Part shown: one piece after another, positions 1 through 8,681 of the stretch
How the letters are laid out: every line of letters begins with the position of its first letter
How positions within the stretch are numbered: the stretch's first letter is position 1
Source of the DNA: Polyangiaceae bacterium
Lineage (GTDB): Bacteria; Myxococcota_A; Polyangia; Polyangiales; Polyangiaceae
Direction of reading: 5' to 3'
Assembly: GCA_013361525.1 (NCBI GenBank)
Contig: JABFXY010000181.1
Location: forward strand, 1-41,663
DNA length: 41,663 nucleotides
Notes under the pieces: model-generated
The model's database searches: none
Seen by the model: the letters and a program-made list of their open reading frames with translations, nothing else
What the model was told of the DNA's origin: nothing
Position numbers and translations under genes: made by a program

Positions 1-1704
1 GCCATCGTCTGCGTTCCCTTGGTCCCCGTCGCGGCGCTCCTCACCGCGCCGATCGTCCACCCCGAGCGTCCGGCCCGTATCGCACGCGCCGCGCTCGCAA
101 GCGTCGGCGCTCTCGCGGCGTTCATCGTCTACGTCGAGCTGCGAAAGCGCTGGTTCCCCTCCCCGCTTCCGGCAGATCTGCAGAAGATCCCCGAGCCGGG
201 CTCGTCGTTCGGTGAGTGGGCGGCACGCGACTTCATGATCTGGTTCCACCAGGCGCCGCTGCCGAAGGATCCGCTCAACAACCCGCTCGTCGACGCGCCG
301 ACCGACCTGCGCGTCGCGGGCGCGATGCGCGTCTACTTCCGCGGCCTCGTGCAGGTGATTTTCCCGTGGCACTTGTCCGGCGATTACTCCTCTCCGCAAG
401 AGCCCGTGCCCGACACGGTGATCTTCCCGGAGAGCGTTCTCGGTTGGGCGGCGACGGTCCTGCCGCTCGGCGCGGCGCTCGGGCTTTGGATCGTCTCGCT
501 CATCCGCGAGATTCGCACGCCGGAGCCGATCGAGCCCGACACATCGACAGACGCGTCGGAACGGAAACGGCCCGGCCGCTTCGAGCCGTCGCTCGAATAC
601 CTCCGCTCGACGAAGCTCGGCGCGTTCGTCCGCCGCCATCGGGTCGTCCTGCTTCGCGCATTCGTCGAGGGCCTTCTCATCCTTGTCGCGACGCTTCTCA
701 CGTGGAAGCTCATCGGCATCGGCCCGGGCGAGATCAACAAGGACATCGGCGACAAAGATCCCGAGCACAACAAGATCATTCCCGAGCACATCCTGCAGGA
801 TGTCCTCGTCTACGCGTGCCTCTTGTCGGTGGCGTTCGGCGCGTTCATCGAGTCGCTGTGGAAGCCCCGCACGAAGGGACGACGCGACGTGGGCATGATC
901 GTCGTGGCGATCGGCCTCGTGTGGCTCGTCGTGAGCTACTTCCCGCACTCGAACATGTACGTGCTCTTGCCGACGGTGCGCGCCGAGCGCCTCTGGTACT
1001 TCCCCGCCCTCGGCACGACGATGATCATCGCCGTCGTCCTCACCGGAATCGTCGACCGAATACGAAAGTCGAGCTTTCGGACCTATGCGTGGATGGTGCC
1101 CGCCGCGTTCCTCGGCTTCCAAGCAGCGCGCGCCTATTGGCACGCGACCGACTACCGCGACGATCTGAAGTTCTGGAAGGCGACCAAAGACGCCGTCCCG
1201 ATGAGCGCAAAGGCGCACCTCAATTATTCGGTCATGGCGGGCGCTCGAAAGCAGATGGAAGTGCGCCTCCAAGAGAGCCATATCGCGCGTAACCTCGCCC
1301 CCGAATGGGCAATGGCTCATATCTACACAGGCGACACTTTGTGTCGAATGGGGCGCGTCGACGAGTCATGGCCCCATTACGCGCGCGGCTTCGAGCTCGG
1401 CTACAACGACAAGAGCCTCATCTCGCTCGCGCTGCAATGCCTGTTCGATTACAAAAAGCTGAAAGAGCACGAGCCCCAGCTGCGCGCGCTCGCGGCGAAA
1501 TATCCCGGCTCGTGGCTCGCGCACCTCGCGATCGACACCCTCGACAACGGCGACAAGCAGGGCGGCGTTCAGCGCGAGCACAAGGCTCGCAGCTACAACG
1601 AAGGCCCGAAGAAGGACGACGAGAAGGAAGAGGAGTCGTCCGACACGGCGACCGGATCGGCGACGGAGCCCGCGGCGAAGACGACGGCCAGCGAAGGCGG
1701 CTGA
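1..1704 (+). CDS. TMTC-like membrane glycosyltransferase-fold protein with TPR repeats (5' partial)
   Basis: The frame is open from base 1; the first possible start inside the window is a TTG at 19, so the true start lies upstream. About 567 codons remain. Several hydrophobic segments are interrupted by a charged cytosolic stretch near residues 160-205. Two signatures recall TMTC/DUF1736 proteins (GT-C type O-mannosyltransferase relatives): NNPLVDAP followed by PWHLSGDYSS (codons around 95-130), and LLPTVRAERLWYFPALG in the second membrane half. After the last membrane segment comes FWKATKDAVPMSAKAHLNYS, the usual entry into TPR repeats, and the C-terminal 170 residues read as about three TPR-like helical pairs, ending in an acidic, low-complexity tail. 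A role in transferring sugars to exported proteins is inferred from the family only. It converges on the amidohydrolase gene at 1739 with a 34-base gap. No terminator is evident. Confidence 0.7.
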   Translation, partial: AIVCVPLVPVAALLTAPIVHPERPARIARAALASVGALAAFIVYVELRKRWFPSPLPADLQKIPEPGSSFGEWAARDFMIWFHQAPLPKDPLNNPLVDAPTDLRVAGAMRVYFRGLVQVIFPWHLSGDYSSPQEPVPDTVIFPESVLGWAATVLPLGAALGLWIVSLIREIRTPEPIEPDTSTDASERKRPGRFEPSLEYLRSTKLGAFVRRHRVVLLRAFVEGLLILVATLLTWKLIGIGPGEINKDIGDKDPEHNKIIPEHILQDVLVYACLLSVAFGAFIESLWKPRTKGRRDVGMIVVAIGLVWLVVSYFPHSNMYVLLPTVRAERLWYFPALGTTMIIAVVLTGIVDRIRKSSFRTYAWMVPAAFLGFQAARAYWHATDYRDDLKFWKATKDAVPMSAKAHLNYSVMAGARKQMEVRLQESHIARNLAPEWAMAHIYTGDTLCRMGRVDESWPHYARGFELGYNDKSLISLALQCLFDYKKLKEHEPQLRALAAKYPGSWLAHLAIDTLDNGDKQGGVQREHKARSYNEGPKKDDEKEEESSDTATGSATEPAAKTTASEGG

Positions 1705-1738
1705 AGAAGCGCCACCCTCTTCGATCTCGCTGGCTCGA

Positions 1739-2875
1739 TCACGCCGGTTCGATCACGTCTGCCTGAGCACCGAACACGATCGCATCGAGGAGATCTTCGT
1801 CGGCGACTTCGGCAAGATCCGGGTGGTCGCGTCGAATCCTGATCTCCCCACCTGCATCCTCGAACCCGACCGCGCGCGCACCGTTCGTCGATCCGATCGT
1901 CCAGAGCGCCTCCGCAGGGCTTGCGCTGTCCGGACGCAAGACGACGCGGCACCCGGTTCGCAGGCGCTCGCCGAGCTCGACGAGGCGAAGATCTTCGAGC
2001 GGAGCGGTCGCGACGTGGCTGTCGACGCCGACCGAAAGCGTGACGCCCGCGGCCCACAGCGCCGAAACATCGGGCAATCCGTCCCCGAGATCCCGCTCGG
2101 TGGTCGGGCAGAGGCAGACCTGCGCGTGCGCGTCGCCGAGGAGCTTCGGTTCGTGGTCCGCGAGGTGCGTCGCGTGCACGGCAACGAAGCGAGACGACAG
2201 GACGCCGTGGTCGGCGAGGAGCTCGACAGGGCGGCGCCCCGTCTCGGCGAGGCATGTGGCGATCTCCGCCGGCTGCTCGGCGACATGCATGTGCAGCGGC
2301 AGATCGTGCTTCGTCGCGTACGCGGCGATCGGCGAGAGCCATTCCGGTGGAACGGCGCGAACGCTGTGCGGTGCGACACCGATCCGCACACGCGGCTCGC
2401 CCGCGTAGCGGGATCGCAGCGCATCGACATCGGCGAGCGCCTCGTCGAGGCTCGCATCGGAGAACCGTCGCTGCGCTCCCTCGGGCGCGCGGCCGGGACC
2501 CGCGCGGTGATACACCACCCGTAGGAGCGCGATGCGCAAGCCCGCGTCGAGCGCGGCCCGAATCACCGATTGCGACAGGATCGTTCGGTCCGCGTATGGC
2601 TCGCCACCGCTTTGGTGGTGGACGTAATGAAACTCGCCGACGGTGCGGACGCCGCGCCGGTGAAGCTCACGAAACGCGACGAGCGACGCGGCGTGAATGC
2701 TCTCGGGCGAGAGCGACTCGGCAATGCCGTACATCGCGGTCCGCCACGACCAGAAGTCGTCCGAACCCGCAGGTCCGGGCCGTTGAGCTTTGCCGCGCAT
2801 CTTGCGCTGGAACGCATGCGAGTGCGAGCTCGCGAGAGCGGGAAGAACGATGGTGGAGCCTTCGATTCGAATCAC
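1739..2875 (-). CDS. HutF-like formimidoylglutamate deiminase family amidohydrolase, short form
   Basis: 378 aa. It resembles N-formimino-L-glutamate deiminase (HutF), a metal-dependent TIM-barrel hydrolase of histidine breakdown. Visible motifs are the HSHAFQ metal pair near the N-terminus, EFHYVHH, the HMHVAEQ and HATHL histidines, and VGVDSHV with the metal-binding Asp. The GTG start at 2875 shares a base with the TAG stop of the upstream sulfatase gene (TAGTG), which fixes the start and suggests coupled translation. Unlike normal HutF proteins (about 450 aa), it lacks the roughly 50 N-terminal residues and the last C-terminal strands that together form the beta-sandwich domain, beginning only a few residues before the first barrel strand. 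No other histidine-degradation gene is in the window, so the substrate may differ (another iminomethyl or amino compound). Family assignment is firm; the exact reaction is not. Confidence 0.75.
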   Translation of the reverse strand: MIRIEGSTIVLPALASSHSHAFQRKMRGKAQRPGPAGSDDFWSWRTAMYGIAESLSPESIHAASLVAFRELHRRGVRTVGEFHYVHHQSGGEPYADRTILSQSVIRAALDAGLRIALLRVVYHRAGPGRAPEGAQRRFSDASLDEALADVDALRSRYAGEPRVRIGVAPHSVRAVPPEWLSPIAAYATKHDLPLHMHVAEQPAEIATCLAETGRRPVELLADHGVLSSRFVAVHATHLADHEPKLLGDAHAQVCLCPTTERDLGDGLPDVSALWAAGVTLSVGVDSHVATAPLEDLRLVELGERLRTGCRVVLRPDSASPAEALWTIGSTNGARAVGFEDAGGEIRIRRDHPDLAEVADEDLLDAIVFGAQADVIEPA

Positions 2876-4863
2876 TATTTGCCCCAATCGACGGGCGCAC
2901 GGCCCGGCGGTGTGACATTCGGCATGGCGGGGAACATCTCGCGCGCGAGATCCGGTAGCGGGGCGCACGTGCGTTCGCCGAGATCGACCCGCTCTTCCGG
3001 ATCGGCGACGACGTCGAAGCAATGGTAGGTGCCGTCCCACTCACGCGCCTCGACCTTGCGCGAGCCCTGCATCAAGCCCCAATTGCGGAACGAGCACTCC
3101 CACACCCAGGTGCAATTGGTCATGGGCACCGGCTGCACCGTTCGCTCGGGTCGCGTAATCGGGTGGCCGATCATCCGCGCTTTGAAGGGCGCCATCTTCG
3201 GCTCGTCCCAGAGGCCCATGAGATCGAGCAGCGTCGGCGCGAGATCGAGGTGCCAGACGAGCTCCTGCTTCGCATTGCGGATGCTCTCCTCTTCTTCGGG
3301 GGAGAGTGTGCCGGGCGGCGCATCGATCCACCCTTGGACGAGGACCTCCTCGTCGAAGAGGGCGCTCGTGTGGCCCATTTGCCAATGTTCGCGGAACGAC
3401 TCGCCGTGATCCGAGGTGTAGACGATGACCGTCCGTTTGCCGGCGTCGGTCTCTCGAATGGCTCGGATCATCTCCGCGACGTTGAGGTCGGAGCGATGGA
3501 CGACATTCTTGTAGTAGTTGAAGAAGTCGGTGTTCTTGTCGGCGCTCTTATCCATCTCGCTCGGGCGGAAGGGCGCGAGCTCTTCGTCGTAGACGTAGGG
3601 ATAATGGACGTTGGAGTAATGGACGACGGCGAAGAACGGCTCTTTCATCTCCGACCATTCTTCCTTCACCCGCTCGGTCACGAGCTCGTCGTGTGCACCG
3701 AAATCGAGGTCCGCCATCATGTCCAGGTGGGTCGCGATGCAGCCGTGAGAAATCGGCAAATCCTGAATGTATTGCCGCGCATTGCCGAACATGAGGTTCT
3801 GGCTCGTCCAATAGGCATTGTCCCAGCCGGCCGCGTGCGCGTAATCCCATAGAAGCGGGACGCTGTGGAGCAGCTCTCGGCTCTCGATCGGCGGCACACC
3901 GGACCAGATGTTCGAGATCGAAATCGCGGTGGTCGATGCATTCGACCGGAGCTGCATGAGCGGCAGGCGATTGGGGACGACCGCGTTCGTCCACGGCGTC
4001 GCACGGTCACAGCGGCGGTCGGGCTCGACACACACGACGTCGCCGCGCTGGCTCTCCTGGACGATCAGCAAGACGTTGCGCTGGCGCGACGGGTGGGCCT
4101 CGAGATCCGGAACGGGCTCGGGCTTGCGCCGCTGGACGCGGAGGTCGGGCGACTCGTTGGTGATGTCGCGCAGCTCGTCCGCGAGCGCGCGGAGGCCATG
4201 GATGTAGAGGGCGTCCGGCGGTGACGCTTGCACACCCTGATAGCTCGTCGGGATTTGGAGCGAGCCGTAGATGACACCTGGCACCAGGAGCACACCGATT
4301 CGATGTTTCCACTTGCCCGGCTCGACCACGCGGCGGGCGGTGACGAGGATGATGCTCGCGGCGGCGAAGGCCGCCGCGAAATGGAACATCACCAAACCGC
4401 GCTCGAGCGGCAGCGTCCCGACAATCGATTGGACGAAGTTCTTCGAATGGATCTGGCCGTGGACACCGAGGTACGTGTTCCACATCGCGAAGAACGCGCC
4501 CTCCGTCCCCATGATCACGACGAAGAGCATGAAGAAGAGGCCGGCGCAGACACTCGAGAGGAAGCTGTCGCGCCGCGAGGCGGCGTAGACGAGCACACCC
4601 CAGAAGACGAAGCTCTGGATGATGCCGCCCCAAAAAGCCTTCTGATAATAGAAAGAGAGGCCCGCGATATGGCGTCCGCGGCGCGCGACCTCACCGAAGA
4701 AAACCCAGGCCGTCGGAAGCAAGAGAGGCGTCATCGCCAAAAAGAAGCGACTCGCGCGACCTCGAGGCACGAGGCGTTTCATCGGAATGGGGGGCAGCGA
4801 CTCTTCCTTTTTGGGGGGCGCAGCCACGGCGCCGTCCGTCTCAGGGTCCGCCGGGGAAGCCAT
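2875..4863 (-). CDS. Membrane sulfatase-family protein (LTA synthase/phosphoethanolamine transferase type), paralogue B
   Basis: 662 aa from the ATG at 4863, which overlaps the end of the upstream paralogue by 23 bases; an upstream ATG at 4881 is possible but lies deeper in that gene. About five N-terminal membrane segments (roughly residues 25-220) precede an extracytoplasmic alkaline-phosphatase-superfamily domain. Metal and nucleophile motifs can be read as NVLLIVQESQRGD (Glu), RSNASTTAIS (Thr nucleophile region) and YTSDHGESF (Asp-His). The aromatic C-terminal region contains NCTWVWECSFRNWG. Family members move phospho-alcohol groups or hydrolyse sulfate and phosphate esters at the outer face of the membrane; the substrate cannot be read here. 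It is the middle gene of a three-gene leftward operon and is clearly homologous along its length to the gene before it. Confidence 0.75.
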   Translation of the reverse strand: MASPADPETDGAVAAPPKKEESLPPIPMKRLVPRGRASRFFLAMTPLLLPTAWVFFGEVARRGRHIAGLSFYYQKAFWGGIIQSFVFWGVLVYAASRRDSFLSSVCAGLFFMLFVVIMGTEGAFFAMWNTYLGVHGQIHSKNFVQSIVGTLPLERGLVMFHFAAAFAAASIILVTARRVVEPGKWKHRIGVLLVPGVIYGSLQIPTSYQGVQASPPDALYIHGLRALADELRDITNESPDLRVQRRKPEPVPDLEAHPSRQRNVLLIVQESQRGDVVCVEPDRRCDRATPWTNAVVPNRLPLMQLRSNASTTAISISNIWSGVPPIESRELLHSVPLLWDYAHAAGWDNAYWTSQNLMFGNARQYIQDLPISHGCIATHLDMMADLDFGAHDELVTERVKEEWSEMKEPFFAVVHYSNVHYPYVYDEELAPFRPSEMDKSADKNTDFFNYYKNVVHRSDLNVAEMIRAIRETDAGKRTVIVYTSDHGESFREHWQMGHTSALFDEEVLVQGWIDAPPGTLSPEEEESIRNAKQELVWHLDLAPTLLDLMGLWDEPKMAPFKARMIGHPITRPERTVQPVPMTNCTWVWECSFRNWGLMQGSRKVEAREWDGTYHCFDVVADPEERVDLGERTCAPLPDLAREMFPAMPNVTPPGRAPVDWGK

Positions 4864-6811
4864 GGTGCACACGTTCTGCAATGGTCACGAGGTCTTCACA
4901 TCCTGCCGGCCCGAGATCATTTTTCTCGAGCGGGTCTGCTTTGACGTCGAAGCATCGCCACGTCGAATCCCATTCGCGGGCGTGGAGCTTCATGAAACCT
5001 TTCATCACACCCCAATTGCGAAAAGCACAACCCCATACCCCGCTGCAGTTCGTCATCGCGAGCGCAATGGGGGGTTGGGGCGGGCGAATCCAGCTCTGCC
5101 CCACGATGCCTCGTTTGAACTGATCGATGCCAGGCGCATCCCACAGGCCGAGAAGATCCAGCACGGTGGGCGTCATGTCGGTATGAAACACCGGCAGCTC
5201 GCGACGAAGCGTGATGTTCTTCGTCTCCTCGTCGGTGAGCACACCCGGCGGGGCGTCGACCCAACCGGGCACGTGGAGCTCTTCCTCGTAGAGCGAGCCG
5301 GTGTGGCCGAGCTGATCGTGCTCGCGGAACGACTCGCCGTGGTCGCTGGTGAAGAGGACGACGGTGCGAGAGCCGTAATCGGTCTTGCGCAAGTCTCGCA
5401 TGAAACGCCCGAGGGCCTTGTCCTGGAGGTAGACCGCGTTCTTGTAATAGTTGTGATACGCGTCGTTGTCTTCCGGTGCCTTCGACGCGAGCGCGGGCTG
5501 GAAGGGCGACTCGTTCGGATCGACCTTGTAGGGGACGTGGGTATTGCCGACGTGAACGACCGCGAAGAACGGCTCTTTCAGCTTCGGCAGCTCCGACAAT
5601 GCGCGATCGACGAGGAGCGCGTCGTCACCGCCGACGTCGATGTCCGCAGTCGGCTCGATGTCCGTCGCGCCGCATTGGAAGCGCGTCGGCAAATCCTGCA
5701 CCCATAGCCGCGAGTTCGCGAACATCATGTGGTGGCTCGTCCAATAGGCGGTATCGAAGCCCGCGGCGTGGGCATAGTCGAAGAGCAACGGCACGCCGTG
5801 CAGGCGCTCACGACTTTCGACCGGCTCGAGCCCGGACCACAACACCGCGAGCTGAATGGCGGTGGTCGTCGAATTGGACCGCAGCTGCGTGAGCGGCATT
5901 CGATTCGGCACCGCGAGGTTCGTCTCCGGCGCGTTGGGGCACTCCTCCGCCGGTGCGGAGCAATGCGCGTCCGCGCGAACGCTCTCGGTGAGCAGCAGAA
6001 TGACATTGCGCTGTTTCGGCGGCTTCGCCTCGAGCGCGGGCATCGCCGGACAGGTGCGTAGGCCCGGTCGAATCTGTGCGGTCGTCCTCACGCCGGTGAG
6101 CTCTTTGACGAGACCGCCGAGCGCGTGGAAGTAGATGACGTCCGGGGTCGACGCCTGCACCCGCCGGTAAGACGTCGGAATCAGGAACACCGCGATGACC
6201 GCAATCGGCGCGAGGACGCGCGCGATGACGAGAGGCACGCGACGCGGCCGCAAGAAGCGGGCGGCTGCGACGGCGAGCGTCACCGCGAGCAAAAACGTGG
6301 GCGCGACGTTCCAGAAGAAGTTCGAGCTGTCGGCGCTCAGCTGTCCGAACACGCTGCCGGCGAAGGAAGTGCCGAACAAGGTCGCGTCGAGGTTGAGGTA
6401 CGTCGAATATTGGCTGTGGAAATACAGCTGGCCGCCCAGCGAGGCCGTGAAGAGCACGACGAAGACGACGGCGGCGACGAAGCGCAGAACGCCGCGACGC
6501 GCGCCTGCCACGAACAAGAGCGAGCCCCAGAGAATGCCGCTCTCGAGCATCGCGAGCGAGTACGAGCCGATGTACTTCGGCGGCAAGCTCACGAGGCGAT
6601 CGCCGCGCCGCGAGACGTCCACGAGGACGATGCTCAGGACGGGCAAGAGCGCCAGCATCCAACCGAAGCGGCGACGCACGCGAGCGACGGTTCGAAGTTG
6701 TTTGGCGGAGAGCATCGACTGCGAGCGACGAGGTGTACCCGGCGCGCGCGAAGGCCTGCCGCTCGAGGGCGGTGCGCTTTCTGCCGGGGGTGCCTGACCA
6801 GTCGCTTCCAT
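4841..6811 (-). CDS. Membrane sulfatase-family protein (LTA synthase/phosphoethanolamine transferase type), paralogue A
   Basis: 656 aa from the ATG at 6811; in-frame ATGs at 6847 and 6928 exist, but the sequence between them does not look like a conserved N-terminus. A Ser/Pro-rich cytosolic leader is followed by about five membrane segments and then the sulfatase-like domain with NVILLLTESVRAD, RSNSTTTAIQL and FTSDHGESFREH, matching the Glu, Thr and Asp-His metal site of LtaS and EptA type enzymes. The C-terminal part shares the pattern NCSGVWGCAFRNWGVM with paralogue B. It is the first gene of the operon and is divergent from the SprT-like gene at 6910, so the promoter must lie within 6812-6909. 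The GC-rich spacer shows no clear promoter consensus. Confidence 0.75.
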   Translation of the reverse strand: MEATGQAPPAESAPPSSGRPSRAPGTPRRSQSMLSAKQLRTVARVRRRFGWMLALLPVLSIVLVDVSRRGDRLVSLPPKYIGSYSLAMLESGILWGSLLFVAGARRGVLRFVAAVVFVVLFTASLGGQLYFHSQYSTYLNLDATLFGTSFAGSVFGQLSADSSNFFWNVAPTFLLAVTLAVAAARFLRPRRVPLVIARVLAPIAVIAVFLIPTSYRRVQASTPDVIYFHALGGLVKELTGVRTTAQIRPGLRTCPAMPALEAKPPKQRNVILLLTESVRADAHCSAPAEECPNAPETNLAVPNRMPLTQLRSNSTTTAIQLAVLWSGLEPVESRERLHGVPLLFDYAHAAGFDTAYWTSHHMMFANSRLWVQDLPTRFQCGATDIEPTADIDVGGDDALLVDRALSELPKLKEPFFAVVHVGNTHVPYKVDPNESPFQPALASKAPEDNDAYHNYYKNAVYLQDKALGRFMRDLRKTDYGSRTVVLFTSDHGESFREHDQLGHTGSLYEEELHVPGWVDAPPGVLTDEETKNITLRRELPVFHTDMTPTVLDLLGLWDAPGIDQFKRGIVGQSWIRPPQPPIALAMTNCSGVWGCAFRNWGVMKGFMKLHAREWDSTWRCFDVKADPLEKNDLGPAGCEDLVTIAERVHHGFPGGP

Positions 6812-6909
6812 CGGGTCGTCGAGCTCAGCGGAACAACAAGCCCGCATAGATCGTGTGGCGGCGCGAAAGAAGTCGCCAGACGCTCCCAAGTTTGACAAAA
6901 CGTTCCGGC

Positions 6910-8031
6910 ATGGCGCCGCACGCAGCATGGCCGACCGATTCCGGTGACGCGAAGGCGGCCCTCGGCGCGGAGCTCGAGGCGGCGCTCTTGCGTGAGGCCC
7001 TGCGCGAGTGGCACCGCCTCAACGAGGGGCATTTCCGCCGCGCGCTGCAGCCGCCGGCGCTCGTGTTCTCCGACGTGCCCACGAGGCTGGGCCGGTTCTA
7101 CCACGAGACACGCACGCTCGAGCTCGCGAGGAGCCTCGCCCTCGAGCACCCTTGGAGCGTCCTCGTCGAGGTGCTGAAGCACGAGATGGCGCATCAATAC
7201 GTGCTCGAGGTCCTCCAGATCGAGGACGAGAGCGCACACGGTCCTGCGTTCCGCGAGGTCTGCGAGCGTCTCGGCATCGACGCGCGCGCCTCCGGTCTGC
7301 CGAACGCGGATCCGCAGCGCACCGAGGAGGAGGATCGAATCCTCGGCCGCATCGCGCGCCTCCTCGCCCTCGCGGAGAGCTCGAGCGTGCACGAGGCGGA
7401 GAGCGCGATGAAGGCCGCGCAGCGCCTCATGCTCAAGTACAACCTCGAGCAAGCGACGGTCGCGACCAAGCAGCGAGGCACCGCGTATTCTTTTCGCACG
7501 CTCGGCAAACCGACGGGGCGCGTCTCCGAGGCCGAGCGAATGCTCGCCACGATCCTCGGAGCCCATTTCTTCGTCGAGGTGATCTGGGTTCCCGTCTATC
7601 GGCCGCTCGAGCAAAAACACGGCAGCGTCCTCGAGATTTGCGGCACGGTGCAGAACCTCGAAATGGCGAGCTACGTGCACTCCTTTTTGCTCCACGCGTC
7701 GGAGCAGCTGTGGCTAGACCACAAAAAGGAGCGCGGCATTCGCTCGAACCGCGATCGACGCACCTACCTCGCGGGCGTCATGTCCGGCTTCTACGCGAAG
7801 CTCAACGCCGACAAGAAGGCCCAGCAGAAAGAAGGCCTCGTGTGGGTCGGCGACGCCGAGCTACGCGGCTATTACCGAAAGCGCCACCCGCACGTCGTGA
7901 CCGTGCGTTATGGCGGGTCCGCGCGCAACGACGCGCACGCCGAGGGACGAGCGGCGGGGCAAAAGCTCATTTTGCATCGACCGATCACGAAAGGACCGAG
8001 CAATGGCGGTCCAAAGCTCTTGGGGAGGTAG
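6910..8031 (+). CDS. SprT-like zinc metallopeptidase fused to a DUF2786 domain
   Basis: 373 aa from the ATG at 6910; a frame-consistent ATG at 6853 would extend into the divergent promoter region. The N-terminal half is SprT-like: the HEMAH zinc motif is at residues 91-95, with a probable third ligand His110 in SAHGPAF, where SprT/Spartan-type proteins place it. Residues 138-178 (EEEDRILGRIARLLALAES, then AMKAAQRLMLKYNL) match the DUF2786 helical module. The remainder (about 190-373) is a basic alpha/beta region ending in a short unstructured tail. A proteolytic role on DNA-bound or damaged proteins is an inference from the SprT family. The next gene starts 4 bases after its stop, so the two are probably co-transcribed. 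Confidence 0.75.
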   Translation: MAPHAAWPTDSGDAKAALGAELEAALLREALREWHRLNEGHFRRALQPPALVFSDVPTRLGRFYHETRTLELARSLALEHPWSVLVEVLKHEMAHQYVLEVLQIEDESAHGPAFREVCERLGIDARASGLPNADPQRTEEEDRILGRIARLLALAESSSVHEAESAMKAAQRLMLKYNLEQATVATKQRGTAYSFRTLGKPTGRVSEAERMLATILGAHFFVEVIWVPVYRPLEQKHGSVLEICGTVQNLEMASYVHSFLLHASEQLWLDHKKERGIRSNRDRRTYLAGVMSGFYAKLNADKKAQQKEGLVWVGDAELRGYYRKRHPHVVTVRYGGSARNDAHAEGRAAGQKLILHRPITKGPSNGGPKLLGR

Positions 8032-8035
8032 TCGA

Positions 8036-8458
8036 ATGCCCGTGTTACGAATGAATCGACGTCGCTCGACCTACGCAATCGCAATGAGCATTGGGCTCAT
8101 CGGAGCTGGCGCCCTATCGATCGGTGTCGGCTGCAAGGGTGCCTCCTCGGCGTCGGGCGAATGCCTCAGCTACAGCTGCGACGAAGACGGCGCCAAAGCC
8201 ATGTTGTGGGCGACCGTCGACGAGACGTATCAACCCTCCGAGCGCGCGAAGACCGCACTCGGTCAGGTCATCGACGCCGGCGCATCGAAGATGAAGCAGG
8301 ACCAAGGCTTCACGCCGGAGTCGTTCGAGCTCGCGCGCCAGAACATGAAGAAGTTCTTGGACGAGGTGCCCGAAGGCGGTGAAGACCCCCTCGGTCCGGC
8401 GGCCGAGGATTTGGCGAAGAAGACGGCGAAGATCTGTCCGATCTTTCCGTTTTGTTGA
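8036..8458 (+). CDS. Small exported or membrane-anchored protein of unknown function
   Basis: 140 aa. The ATG at 8036 is preceded by a strong ribosome-binding site (GGGGAGGT), which decides this start over an in-frame ATG at 7910 inside the previous gene. The N-terminus is basic, followed by a hydrophobic stretch ending SIGVGCKG; the cysteine context is only a weak lipobox, so it may be a lipoprotein or a cleaved secreted protein. The mature part is mostly charged helix with paired cysteines (GECLSYSC near the start, ICPIFPFC at the end), suggesting disulfides outside the cytoplasm. I do not recognise the family. It is the last gene before the non-coding repeat region. Confidence 0.6.
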   Translation: MPVLRMNRRRSTYAIAMSIGLIGAGALSIGVGCKGASSASGECLSYSCDEDGAKAMLWATVDETYQPSERAKTALGQVIDAGASKMKQDQGFTPESFELARQNMKKFLDEVPEGGEDPLGPAAEDLAKKTAKICPIFPFC

Positions 8459-8510
8459 AGGGCGCGCTGCCCTGATGGGGGCGCCCCGCGCGGGCGCCGG
8501 CGCCATCCCC

Positions 8511-8543
8511 TCCGCGACCGCGCCACCCTCCGCGACCGCGCCA
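8511..8543. repeat. 18-base tandem duplication
   Basis: The 15-base word TCCGCGACCGCGCCA occurs at 8511-8525 and again at 8529-8543, a period of 18 bases. Just downstream, two segments (8553-8582 and 8614-8645) share the order GATTC(G/A)TTCGC, a run of C, (T)TGCGGCAA, then a run of G, and could each fold as a C-run/G-run hairpin. Confidence 0.7.
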
Positions 8544-8681
8544 TCCCTCGCCGATTCGTTCGCCCCCTTGCGGCAATGGGGGCGGTTTCGGCGCCGTCGG
8601 CGCCTCGCTCCACGATTCATTCGCACCCCCTGCGGCAATGGGGGGCCCGTGGGGCGACTGCGAGTGGGTCGTCATCCGTCA

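Noticed and set aside
1739..2875. Calling the amidohydrolase hutF outright
   Set aside because: Core motifs match HutF, but both terminal parts are missing and no histidine-degradation gene is nearby.
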